Assembly: GCF_003228315.1 (NCBI RefSeq)
Contig: NZ_CP029693.1
Span: 6,482,501 to 6,546,500 of the forward strand
Direction: 5' to 3'
DNA from: Pseudomonas putida
GTDB taxonomy: Bacteria > Pseudomonadota > Gammaproteobacteria > Pseudomonadales > Pseudomonadaceae
DNA length: 64,000 bases
The notes under the pieces were generated by a model. That model did no database searches, was not told the origin of the DNA, and saw nothing but the letters and a program-made list of their open reading frames with translations. This document shows positions 16,432 through 25,028 of the stretch, piece by piece (positions within the stretch are counted from its first letter, which is position 1; every line of letters starts with the position of its first letter). Made by a program: the position numbers and the translations under genes.

Positions 16432-17349
16432 ATGAAAATCCACCCTCTACCACCCCTCAACAGCCTGGTGGCGTTCGAAGCTGCGGCGCGGCATTTGAGT
16501 TTCACCCTGGCCGCGCAGGAATTGAACGTGACCCAGGGCGCCATCAGCCGACAAGTGCGTCTGCTCGAGGATTATCTGGGCAAGGTTCTGTTCGAGCGCA
16601 CCACCCGCACCATTCAACTGAGCCCGGCGGCCAGCCGGTACTACGAGACGGTCCGCGCCTCGTTGTTGCAGGTGGCCCAGGCCACCGGCGAAATTCGCCA
16701 TTGGCAGGGAGCTGAGCAAGTCACGGTGGCTACCAGTACGGCGATGGCTTCGTTGTGGCTGCTGCCCAAGGTGTCCGAATTCCAGCGCGAAAACGAAGAG
16801 ATCGACCTGCGGATCATTGCCCATGATCAGGTCAAGGATTTCTCGCGGCTCGATTGCGACCTGGCGTTGTATTACTGCAGTACGCCACCCCGGGACATGC
16901 AGGTCACGCCGCTGTTTTCCGAAGAGGTCTACCCGGTGTGCAGCCCGGCGTACCTGGCCAAGCATCCGACCTTGAGCCAGCCCCAGGACCTGGCGGCCTG
17001 TACCTGGCTGGTGCTCGACGACCCGCAGCGTGACTGGCTGGGCTGGGCGGACTGGTTGCACAGCCAGGGGCTGAAAAACGTCGAGCCCAAGCGTCGGATC
17101 AACATCAACAGCTATTCGATGGTGATCCAGTCGGCCCTCAACGGGCAGGGCGTGGCGCTGGCCTGGTCCAACCTTGTCGAGGACTACCTGCAAAGTGGCG
17201 CGCTGGTGCGGCCGCTGGAGGCGACCCTGCGCACCGATGCGCAGTTTTGCCTGCTCGAACCGCTGACCCGTGGCGGCATGCGCCAGAGCGTCAAACGCTT
17301 TCGCAGCTGGTTGATGAATCAACTGCCAACTCCACCCGCAAACAAATAA
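16432..17349 (+). CDS. LysR-family regulator (GcvA-like)
   Basis: A 305-aa DNA-binding regulator. Residues about 8-67 are the winged helix (LNSLVAFEAAARHLSFTLAA, then QELNVTQGAISRQVRLLEDY), followed by a linker helix and a periplasmic-binding-protein-like effector domain. The LNSLVAFEAAARH start and the effector-domain style resemble GcvA/AmpR-type LysR proteins. It lies just upstream of, and on the same strand as, the Rieske oxygenase cluster, separated by a REP, and is the best candidate to control it; this is inference from position. Confidence 0.88.
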   Translation: MKIHPLPPLNSLVAFEAAARHLSFTLAAQELNVTQGAISRQVRLLEDYLGKVLFERTTRTIQLSPAASRYYETVRASLLQVAQATGEIRHWQGAEQVTVATSTAMASLWLLPKVSEFQRENEEIDLRIIAHDQVKDFSRLDCDLALYYCSTPPRDMQVTPLFSEEVYPVCSPAYLAKHPTLSQPQDLAACTWLVLDDPQRDWLGWADWLHSQGLKNVEPKRRININSYSMVIQSALNGQGVALAWSNLVEDYLQSGALVRPLEATLRTDAQFCLLEPLTRGGMRQSVKRFRSWLMNQLPTPPANK

Positions 17350-17360
17350 CCACCCACATT

Positions 17361-17466
17361 CCCTGTAGGAGCGAGCCTTGCTCGCGATGGATGTCAACGA
17401 TAACGCGTTCATTCAGAACGCCCGCGTCATCGTTGGCGCCCATCGCGAGCATGCTCGCTCCTACAG
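17361..17466. repeat. REP/BIME inverted pair
   Basis: TGTAGGAGCGAGCCTTGCTCGCGATGG and inverted copy between the LysR gene and the Rieske oxygenase gene; it probably separates their transcripts. Confidence 0.9.
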
Positions 17467-17614
17467 TCCTCTATTCATGATCAAAGCTCATGAATCCCTC
17501 CCGAAATATCGTTTGTCGATCCCCCTCCCGTTTTCCGAAACTTGCCGCCAGCGGACCTGGCCACCAAGCGCCTGCCGAACATTCCAATACCGTGCCCAGC
17601 AGGGGAGAACAATA

Positions 17615-18802
17615 ATGACCACCCTCCAACAAATCCCAGTGCAGAACCTCGAAACCGTCCTCAACCCGATCCACGAAGCGACTGGCCTTGGCAACGAGTT
17701 CTACACCGAACAACGCTACTTCGAGCTTGAGCGCGATCAGGTCCTGGGCAAGACCTGGGCCTGCGTCGGTTTCGCCAGCGACCTGGCCAAGGCCGGTTCG
17801 GTCAAGCCAGTTGATTTCATGGGCCTGCCCCTGCTGCTGATGCGCAATCGCGAAGGCGTGGTGCAGGTGTTCCATAACGTCTGCAGCCACCGTGGCATGA
17901 AGCTGGTGGAGGAGGCGGGCGAGGTGCAAGGCGTGATTCGCTGCCCTTACCACTCCTGGACTTACGACCTCAACGGCGGCCTGCGCGGCACCCCGCACGT
18001 CGGCGGCATCGACCAGCACAAGGACGAGCGTTTCGCCTGTGAAAAACATGGCCTGAAAGCCATCCGCAGCGCGATCTGGATGGACATGGTGTTCATCAAC
18101 CTGTCCGGCGAAGCCCAGCCACTGGAAGAGATGCTCGCCCCACTGACCGCGCGCTGGAGCCAGTTCCTCGGCGAAGACGGCATGAGCCTGTTGAGCCGCC
18201 GCCCGGGTCATGACGCCACCGTGCTGGACATCAACTGCAACTGGAAGCTGGCGGTGGAGAACTACTGCGAGGCCTATCACCTGCCGTGGGTACACCCGAG
18301 CCTGAACTCCTACTCGCGCCTGGAAGACCACTACAACATCATCGTCGGCGAGCACTTCTCCGGCCAGGGCAGCTACGCCTACAACCTGTCGGACGTCGCC
18401 GGCACGCACTTGCCGAAATTCCCGGCCTGGCCGCTGGACCGTCTGCGCAACGCCGAATACGTGGCGTTCTTCCCGAACGTATTGCTGGGCATCCAGGCCG
18501 ACCATGCCTTCGCCATGCAACTGGAGCCGGTATCGCCGGGCCGCACCATCGAGCACCTGCGCCTGTTCTACGTCGGCGACGAAGCCGCCAGCAGCGAAGA
18601 GTTCAGCGCCTGCCGCGATGCGATCCTCGAATCCTGGAAAGTGGTGTTCGCCGAAGACATCAGCTCGGTCGAAGGCATGCAGAAGGGCCGTTACTCCCCA
18701 GGCTACAAGGGCGGCGCCTTCTCTCCGGAAATGGACATCCCGACGCACTTCTTCCACCAGTGGGCCGCGCGTCAGTTGCTCGCCACCACTGAAAAAGCCT
18801 GA
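17615..18802 (+). CDS. Rieske non-haem iron oxygenase, quaternary-ammonium type
   Basis: A 395-aa oxygenase alpha subunit. The Rieske cluster ligands are Cys90/His92 (NVCSHRGMKL) and Cys110/His113 (RCPYHSWTYDL). The catalytic iron His ligands are His222 and His227 in ENYCEAYHLPWVH, and the residue that bridges Rieske and iron sites is Glu219. Most ring-hydroxylating enzymes have Asp there; Glu is the form reported for carnitine oxygenase CntA and seen in glycine-betaine oxygenases. No small subunit is encoded nearby, as in CntA/GbcA. Start at 17615 after GGGGAG; the frame runs upstream through the REP and is not coding there. First gene of a cluster with aldehyde dehydrogenase, rubredoxin reductase and FAD oxidase. 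Substrate not known. Confidence 0.88.
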   Translation: MTTLQQIPVQNLETVLNPIHEATGLGNEFYTEQRYFELERDQVLGKTWACVGFASDLAKAGSVKPVDFMGLPLLLMRNREGVVQVFHNVCSHRGMKLVEEAGEVQGVIRCPYHSWTYDLNGGLRGTPHVGGIDQHKDERFACEKHGLKAIRSAIWMDMVFINLSGEAQPLEEMLAPLTARWSQFLGEDGMSLLSRRPGHDATVLDINCNWKLAVENYCEAYHLPWVHPSLNSYSRLEDHYNIIVGEHFSGQGSYAYNLSDVAGTHLPKFPAWPLDRLRNAEYVAFFPNVLLGIQADHAFAMQLEPVSPGRTIEHLRLFYVGDEAASSEEFSACRDAILESWKVVFAEDISSVEGMQKGRYSPGYKGGAFSPEMDIPTHFFHQWAARQLLATTEKA

Positions 18803-18813
18803 GGAGCGGTGCC

Positions 18814-20259
18814 ATGTATCCGATAGCCTCTCACTGGCTCAACTACATCGACGGGCAATGGGTCGACAGCACCCAGCGCCTGACGGTTAACAACCCCGGC
18901 ACCGCCGAGCCGCTGGCGACCATCGCCCAGGCCACCGTGGCCGATGCCGAGCACGCCTTGCAGGCGGCCCGTCGTTGCGCCGACAGCGGCGAGCTGACCC
19001 GGGCACGCCCGGCGCAGAGAGTCACCTGGCTGCTGCGCATCGCCGAGGAAATTCGCGCGGTGGCGGACGAGGGCGCCTGGGTGCTGTGCCAGGAAAACGG
19101 CAAGCGCCTGAGCGACGCCAAGGACGAGTTCACCGAAGCGGCGCGCTACTTCGAGTACTACGCCGGCATGGCGGACAAGATCGAGGGCACCTCGATCCCG
19201 CTGGGCAACGGCTACATGGACTTCACCCTGTATGACCCGATGGGCGTTTCGGCGCAGATCGTGCCGTGGAACTTCCCGGTGTCGATCTGTGCCCGCTCGC
19301 TGGCACCGGCCCTGGCGGCCGGTAACGCGGTGGTCATTAAGTCGCCTGAACTTTCGCCGCTGGGCATGTGCGTGCTGATCCGCGCCATTGCCAAGGCCGG
19401 CTTGCCGGACGGCGCGGTCAACCTGATTTGCGGCCGTGGCCGTGAAGTCGGCTCGCACCTGGTCAGCCATCGCGGCGTCGATCAGATCGTGTTCACCGGT
19501 TCCGTGCCGACGGGCCAGTCGATCCTGCGCGACGCGGCTCAGTATGCGATTCCGAGTGTGATGGAGTTGGGTGGCAAGTCGGCGGCGATTGCCTTTGCCG
19601 ACGCTGACCGTGAGCAACTGCTGGCCAGTGTCAAGTCGGGCATCTTCTTCAATGCCGGCCAGGTCTGTTCGGCGATGTCGAGGTTGCTGGTACAGCGCGA
19701 GATTTATGACGAGGTGGTCGAGGCCGTGGTGGCCATGGCCGAGGGCCTCAGTGTCGGCCTGGGCCAGGACAACGCCGACCTCACGCCAGTGGTCAGCGCC
19801 GGGCAGTTGTCGGGTATTGAAGCCTTGTGCCGCCGCGCTATCGAAGACGGCGCCGTGGCCGTCACCGGTGGCGAAGCCTTCGCTGACCGCGCCGGGCATT
19901 TCATGCGCCCAACGGTGTTCCGCGACGTCACGCCAGACATGTGCATCGCCCAGGAAGAAGTGTTCGGGCCGGTGTTGGCGATCCTGCCGTTCGACACCGA
20001 GGAAGAAGCCATCGCCATCGCCAACGGCACCGATTTCGGTCTGGTGGCTGGCGTGTTCACCCAGGACATCAGCCGCGCCATGCGCTGCACCCGTCGTCTG
20101 AAATCCGGCCAGGTGTTCGTCAACGAATGGTACGCCGGTGGTATCGAGACGCCGTTTGGTGGCGTGGGTCTGTCGGGCTTCGGTCGCGAAAAGGGCCAGG
20201 AAGCCTTGTTCAGCTACGTGCGCACCAAAAACGTGGCGATTCGGGTCGCCGGGGAGTGA
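18814..20259 (+). CDS. Aldehyde dehydrogenase (betaine-aldehyde dehydrogenase-like)
   Basis: A 481-aa NAD(P)-dependent aldehyde dehydrogenase. The general-base Glu is in VMELGGKSAAIAF, the catalytic Cys in FFNAGQVCSAMSRLLV, and the cofactor-binding region is VPWNFPVSICARSLAPALAAGNAVVIKSPE. It starts 11 bp after the Rieske gene stop with GAGGAGCGG as ribosome site, and is clearly in the same operon, so it probably oxidises the aldehyde released by that oxygenase or by the amine oxidase further on. Sequence style is BetB/semialdehyde dehydrogenase-like; exact substrate open. Confidence 0.92.
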   Translation: MYPIASHWLNYIDGQWVDSTQRLTVNNPGTAEPLATIAQATVADAEHALQAARRCADSGELTRARPAQRVTWLLRIAEEIRAVADEGAWVLCQENGKRLSDAKDEFTEAARYFEYYAGMADKIEGTSIPLGNGYMDFTLYDPMGVSAQIVPWNFPVSICARSLAPALAAGNAVVIKSPELSPLGMCVLIRAIAKAGLPDGAVNLICGRGREVGSHLVSHRGVDQIVFTGSVPTGQSILRDAAQYAIPSVMELGGKSAAIAFADADREQLLASVKSGIFFNAGQVCSAMSRLLVQREIYDEVVEAVVAMAEGLSVGLGQDNADLTPVVSAGQLSGIEALCRRAIEDGAVAVTGGEAFADRAGHFMRPTVFRDVTPDMCIAQEEVFGPVLAILPFDTEEEAIAIANGTDFGLVAGVFTQDISRAMRCTRRLKSGQVFVNEWYAGGIETPFGGVGLSGFGREKGQEALFSYVRTKNVAIRVAGE

Positions 20260-20264
20260 ACAGC

Positions 20265-21674
20265 ATGTTCAAGACTTGGCTTTGCATCGTTTGCGGTCTG
20301 ATTTACGACGAGGCGCTGGGCTGGCCCGAGGACGGGATTCTTGCCGGCACGCGCTGGGAAGATGTGCCCGAAGACTGGATCTGCCCGGAGTGCCACGTCG
20401 GCAAGGCTGATTTCGAGATGCTCGATATCAGCGAGTACACCGAGGCGGCTGTGGCTGTCAGCGCGCCAATCACCGCGCCGCCGCCGGCCGTGGCGGTCCC
20501 CGTGGTCGCTGCATTGCCCCGTGGGCCGATCGTCATCATCGGCAGCGGCTATGCAGGTTTGGGCCTGGCTCAGGCGTTGCGCAAGGCGGACCCGAAGGTC
20601 GAGATCCGCGTGCTGACCCAGGAATCCGGTTACCTGTATTCCAAGCCGGCCCTGTCGATCGGCTTGTCCCAAGGCAAAACCGCCGAGGCGATGTCCGGTG
20701 AATCACCGCTGGCCATCGAGCAGCGCCTGAACATCCGCATCTATGCGCATTGCACGGTGCAGGCCATCGACAGTTCGGCACGTCGCCTGCGCACCAGTTT
20801 CGGTGACATGGAGTACGGCCAGCTGGTGATCGCCAGCGGCGCGCAACCGATCCGCCTGCCGATTCGCGGTGAGGCGCAGGCCATGGTCAGCGTCAACAAC
20901 CTGCAGGATTACCACCAGTTCCGCGAACGCCTCACCGGCGTGAAGCGGGTGGCGATCCTCGGTGACGGCCTGATTGGCTGCGAGTTTGCCAACGACCTGG
21001 CGCACAACGGTTTTGAGGTGGATGTCATTGGTCTGGGTCGCTGGCCGATGGAGCGCCTGTTGCCCGCCGAAGCGGGGGAGGTGCTGCAAGGCGCGCTGAG
21101 TGATCTGGGGGTCAAGTGGCACCTGCAAAACACGGTGGATGCCATCGAGTCGAGCGGGCAGGGCTATGTCCTGACGCTTGCCGGTGGTCAGCCGCTGAAG
21201 GCTGATCTGGTGTTGTCGGCGGTCGGGCTGCGACCAGACTTGAGCCTGGCGCAGACCGCCGGGCTGGCGGTGGGCCGCGGCATTCAAGTCAACGCCCAAC
21301 TGCAAACCTCGGCACCGGGCATCTACGCCCTGGGCGATTGCATCGAGATCGACGGGCAGTTGCTGCCGTATCTGGCGCCGATCAATCAGGGCATCCAGGC
21401 ACTGAGCAAAACCCTGCTCGGCCAAGCCACCGCTGTGGAGTACCCGCTGATGCCGGTCACGGTGAAAACCCCGGCCGCACCACTGTGCCTGTTGGCGCCG
21501 GCGGCGGGCAGTGAAGGGCAATGGCGATGCACAGCCACGACAGATGGTATGAGCGCCAGCTTCCATGACACCGAGGGCAGGCTCAACGGCTTTGTCCTGC
21601 TGGGTCGCCAAGCACAAACGCAGCGCAGCGCATTGCTGCAGTCCTGTCAGAACACTCAGCAGGCGGTCGCCTGA
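20265..21674 (+). CDS. Rubredoxin-rubredoxin reductase fusion
   Basis: A 469-aa two-domain electron carrier. Residues 1-50 are rubredoxin, with iron ligands Cys7, Cys10, Cys40 and Cys43 (CIVCG and CPECH). A Pro/Ala/Val linker (about 60-86) leads to a flavoprotein reductase with the FAD motif GSGYAG at 93-98, an NAD motif in VAILGDGLIGCEFA, and the C-terminal FAD motif IYALGDC. It should pass electrons from NAD(P)H to FAD to rubredoxin. Placed 5 bp after the aldehyde dehydrogenase, it is the only electron-supply gene in the cluster and so is the probable reductase of the Rieske oxygenase, in place of the usual ferredoxin-reductase. Start at 20265. Confidence 0.9.
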   Translation: MFKTWLCIVCGLIYDEALGWPEDGILAGTRWEDVPEDWICPECHVGKADFEMLDISEYTEAAVAVSAPITAPPPAVAVPVVAALPRGPIVIIGSGYAGLGLAQALRKADPKVEIRVLTQESGYLYSKPALSIGLSQGKTAEAMSGESPLAIEQRLNIRIYAHCTVQAIDSSARRLRTSFGDMEYGQLVIASGAQPIRLPIRGEAQAMVSVNNLQDYHQFRERLTGVKRVAILGDGLIGCEFANDLAHNGFEVDVIGLGRWPMERLLPAEAGEVLQGALSDLGVKWHLQNTVDAIESSGQGYVLTLAGGQPLKADLVLSAVGLRPDLSLAQTAGLAVGRGIQVNAQLQTSAPGIYALGDCIEIDGQLLPYLAPINQGIQALSKTLLGQATAVEYPLMPVTVKTPAAPLCLLAPAAGSEGQWRCTATTDGMSASFHDTEGRLNGFVLLGRQAQTQRSALLQSCQNTQQAVA

Positions 21675-21684
21675 GGCTTCAATC

Positions 21685-23013
21685 ATGAAAAATTCGATCA
21701 ATTTGCCTTTCGACGATGCGACTTGCGGCTGGTACGCGGCCTTGCCTGAACAACCGGCGTGCAAGCGTCTGTCCGGCGAACAGCGGGCAGACTTTGCGGT
21801 GGTGGGAGCGGGCTTTGCCGGCCTGGCCGCCGCCCGCCGCCTGGCCCAGCATCACCCCGAAGCGCGGATCATTCTGGTGGACGCGCAGCGGGTCGCCCAT
21901 GGCGCTTCGGGGCGCAACTCGGGGTTCGTCATCGACCTGCCGCACAAGTTCGCCCTGGAGCATCCGGACCCGGCGCACAAGCAACGCTTGCTGTCGCTCA
22001 ATCGCTCGGCCATTGCGCAGTTGCAGGGGCTGGTTCAGAAACACGACATCGATTGCCAGTGGTCCCACGCCGGCAAGTATCAGGGCGCCGTCGGCCCCCG
22101 TGGCATGGCGTATCTGGATCACTTCGAGAAGCTGATGACCGACCTGGGCGAACCCTTCCGCCGGGTCGGCACCACGGAACTGGCCGGCGTGCTGGGTACC
22201 CGGCATTACAGCGGGGCGATCTACACCCCCGGCTGCTACCTGATGCAACCGGCGGCGCTGGTCACTGGTCTGGCCCGTTCGTTGCCGGACAACGTCGAGC
22301 TGCTTGAGGAGTCGCCGATCCAGCGTCTGGAGCGTGACGGTCGCGGCGGCTGGATCCTGCAGGGCACCAACGGCGTGATCCGCACCCCGCAACTGCTGCT
22401 GGGCACCAGCATCTTCACCCAGGAGTTCGGCTATCTGCGCAACCGCCTGCTGCCGGTGATGACCTTCGCCAGCTGGACCCGTCCACTGACCGATGCCGAA
22501 CTGGCCACCTACGGCGGTCAACTGGACTGGGGCCTGACCCCGGCGGACCACGCCGGGACTACGGTGCGCATGACCCAGGATCGCCGCCTGATCATCCGCA
22601 ACACCTACAAGCACGTGCCCAAGTACGGCCGCAGCACCAGCGACGGCATGCGCGAGAAGATTCGCGAGTCCCATCGCAAGGCGTTCAAGGCGCGCTTCCC
22701 GCAACTGGCCGACGTGCCGTTCACCCACACCTGGGGTGGCGTTTACGCGATCTCGCGCAACTTCACCAACTTCTTCGGCGAGCTGGAACCGGGCGTGCAT
22801 GCCTCGGCGTGCGACAACGGGGTGGGCGCGGCGTGGGGCACCATCTCCGGCACCCTGCTGGCGGACATGGCCGTGGGCGCCCAGTCGGCGCAGTTGAACG
22901 ACATTCGCGCGGTGACCGGCATGCCGTCGCTCAATCCTCCGGAACCTTTCCTTGGCCTGGGCGTGCGTTCGCGCATTCATCTGGCCGCGTGGAACAGCCG
23001 GAGCGAGTTATGA
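21685..23013 (+). CDS. FAD-dependent amine oxidoreductase (DAO family, PuuB-like)
   Basis: A 442-aa flavoprotein. The FAD dinucleotide motif VVGAGFAGLAAARRL is at about 39-53, and the downstream pieces (VAHGASGRNSGFVIDLPHK; FTHTWGGVYAISRNFTNFFGEL; ACDNGVGAAWGTISGTLLADM) are those of the D-amino-acid oxidase/gamma-glutamylputrescine oxidase group, which oxidise secondary or primary amines to imines. In context it may remove an N-methyl or N-alkyl group from the oxygenase product. It begins 10 bp after the rubredoxin fusion and overlaps the cupin gene. Confidence 0.85.
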   Translation: MKNSINLPFDDATCGWYAALPEQPACKRLSGEQRADFAVVGAGFAGLAAARRLAQHHPEARIILVDAQRVAHGASGRNSGFVIDLPHKFALEHPDPAHKQRLLSLNRSAIAQLQGLVQKHDIDCQWSHAGKYQGAVGPRGMAYLDHFEKLMTDLGEPFRRVGTTELAGVLGTRHYSGAIYTPGCYLMQPAALVTGLARSLPDNVELLEESPIQRLERDGRGGWILQGTNGVIRTPQLLLGTSIFTQEFGYLRNRLLPVMTFASWTRPLTDAELATYGGQLDWGLTPADHAGTTVRMTQDRRLIIRNTYKHVPKYGRSTSDGMREKIRESHRKAFKARFPQLADVPFTHTWGGVYAISRNFTNFFGELEPGVHASACDNGVGAAWGTISGTLLADMAVGAQSAQLNDIRAVTGMPSLNPPEPFLGLGVRSRIHLAAWNSRSEL

Positions 23014-23381
23014 GTTCGCCCGGCAAAGCCAAGGGCCGGGTGCTGCGGGTCGACCACAAGGATCTGGATTTCACCTTTCGCGGCGGCCCACCCGGCGCCG
23101 CCTTCGTGGCCCGGGCCCTGAGCAATGAAATCTCGCCGAACATCGGCGTGGGTTTTGCCCGCTGGGAAGGGGCGCAAGTGGCTTGGACGGTGCTGTATGA
23201 CGAAGTGATTTTCGTCATCGAGGGCTGCTTCCAATTGCACGTCGGCGATGAGCTGTTCGAGGTGACCCCGGGCCAGTTGTTGTGGATTCCCGAAGGCACC
23301 GAACTGGTGTACGGCGGGCACGCGTTGTTCGGCTATGTCGTGCATCCGGGCAACTGGAAAGAGCTTCACGGCCTGTCTTGA
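23010..23381 (+). CDS. EutQ-like cupin protein
   Basis: A 123-aa single-domain cupin, translationally coupled to the FAD oxidase (ATGA overlap at 23010). The barrel motifs are visible in DEVIFVIEGCFQLHVGDELFEVTPGQLLWIPEGTELVYGG. It resembles ethanolamine-utilisation EutQ cupins. Its catalytic role, if any, in the cluster is unknown; it could be an isomerase, a hydrolase or a metabolite-binding protein. Confidence 0.8.
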   Translation: MSSPGKAKGRVLRVDHKDLDFTFRGGPPGAAFVARALSNEISPNIGVGFARWEGAQVAWTVLYDEVIFVIEGCFQLHVGDELFEVTPGQLLWIPEGTELVYGGHALFGYVVHPGNWKELHGLS

Positions 23382-23453
23382 AACATCCGTCCGGGCACGT
23401 GACCGTTGGTTGCGCGCCCGGATTTCGCATTCTCTTTTTTCGGAATCGGCACC

Positions 23454-24683
23454 GTGTTTGGACTGACGAAGACGTTCGGCGCGCTGTACCTGGCCAGCTT
23501 GATGATGCAGCTGGGATCGATGTTGTTGATGACCTGGCTGGCGTTGCGCCTGAACGTGCTGGGCGCATCGGAAACCGCCGGCGGTGCGCTGATGGCCGCC
23601 AACGCCCTGGGCATGGTGCTGGGTGGCTGGGTCGGGCGCAGCCTGATCGCGCAGGTGGGGCACATCCGCACCTTTGCCGCCTGTGCCGGGATCATAGCCT
23701 CGGCGGTGTTGGCCCATGAGTTCAGCACGGCGCTGCCGTTCTGGCTGGTGCTGCGGGCGCTGGTGGGGCTGGCGATGATGTGCCAGCTGATGGTGCTGGA
23801 AAGCTGGCTCAACGACCGGGCCCAGACCGAACAGCGCGGCCGTGTGCTGTCGCTGTACATGGTGGCGAGCTACGTGGGCATGATGCTTGGCAACCTGGCC
23901 CTGAGCCTGGATGAGGGCCTGGGCATTCGCGTCCTGCTGGGCGTGGCCATGGTCTTCGCCCTGGGTTCGGTGCCGGTGGCCCTGACCCGCAGCATGCACC
24001 CGACGGCAGTGCCGGCGGCATCGATTGACCTGCGGCTGTTCCTGCGCAGGATTCCCCAATCGCTGGTGACCATCCTGGTGTCCGGCATGCTCAACGGCAG
24101 CTTCTACGGCCTGGCCGCGATCTACGCGAGCAAGCAGGGGTTGCCGACAGCGCAGGTCGGGCAGTTCATGGCCTTGTCCATCGCGGCCGGGCTGTTGGCA
24201 CAACTGCCCCTGGGCTGGCTGTCGGATCGCTTGCCGCGCGCCAGTCTAATCCGCGCCGTGGCGCTGTTGTTGATCGTCATCAGCCTGCCGCTGGCGCTCA
24301 ACCAACAGCCTTCGTTCGCTACCTTGCTGTTGTTTGGTGCGGGCGTCGGCTTCCTGCAGTTCTGTCTGTATCCGCTGGGGGTGGCGCTGGCCAACGACAA
24401 CATGGAGCCAGCGTTGCGCGTGTCGCTTTCGGGGATGCTGCTGATCACCTTCGGTGTCGGTGCCTGCTTCGGGCCGCTGATCGCCGGTGCGCTGATGGAG
24501 CACCTGGGCGCGCCGAGCTTCTACTACTTCTACGCCGGCAGTGCGTTGCTGCTCGCACTGTGTGTGGGTCAGGCAAAAGTCACCGGCGAACACCTGCAAA
24601 AGGATGCGCCGTTGCAACACCCGGTGACGCCGAACGGGATTGCCAGCTCTAACCTGGTGTCGATAACCGAGCCGGGCGATTGA
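23454..24683 (+). CDS. MFS transporter
   Basis: A 409-aa inner-membrane transporter with about 12 helices; NDRAQTEQRGRVLSLYMV and LGWLSDRLPRASLI carry the cytoplasmic-loop features of the major facilitator superfamily, closest by eye to the YcaD group. The GTG at 23454 is preferred over a TTG at 23406 because GGAATCGG lies at ribosome-site distance and the first transmembrane helix starts soon after. It is the likely exporter or importer of the cluster and probably ends the operon. Confidence 0.82.
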   Translation: MFGLTKTFGALYLASLMMQLGSMLLMTWLALRLNVLGASETAGGALMAANALGMVLGGWVGRSLIAQVGHIRTFAACAGIIASAVLAHEFSTALPFWLVLRALVGLAMMCQLMVLESWLNDRAQTEQRGRVLSLYMVASYVGMMLGNLALSLDEGLGIRVLLGVAMVFALGSVPVALTRSMHPTAVPAASIDLRLFLRRIPQSLVTILVSGMLNGSFYGLAAIYASKQGLPTAQVGQFMALSIAAGLLAQLPLGWLSDRLPRASLIRAVALLLIVISLPLALNQQPSFATLLLFGAGVGFLQFCLYPLGVALANDNMEPALRVSLSGMLLITFGVGACFGPLIAGALMEHLGAPSFYYFYAGSALLLALCVGQAKVTGEHLQKDAPLQHPVTPNGIASSNLVSITEPGD

Positions 24684-24702
24684 ACTGCAATACATGCCCA
24701 CC

Positions 24703-24805
24703 TCAGTAGGAGCGAGCACGCTCGCGATGGTCGTCAACGATAACGCTGGCAGCCTGACACCCCGCGGTGTTCTGTCGTCCATCGCGAGCATGCTCGCTCC
24801 TACAG
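24703..24805. repeat. REP/BIME inverted pair
   Basis: AGTAGGAGCGAGCACGCTCGCGATGG and inverted copy, just after the MFS gene. The following stretch to 25028 has no gene and presumably holds the BCCT promoter. Confidence 0.9.
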
Positions 24806-25028
24806 TTTTTATGTGTTCAGGCAGGTTTTATTGATGCGTTTTTCTCATGAGTCGGTGACTAAATATGGTTTGAACGGTGTTCAGGATTCCATCATCTTGG
24901 CCATGCTGCCAAAACCGAGATAGACCTGCAGATAACAGTGACATTGTCCTGGCGTCGGTCGATACCAGGCGATAAACAACCTGCGGAACAGTAATTACAC
25001 CCTTAAACAAAAACAAAAGGGGAAAACA

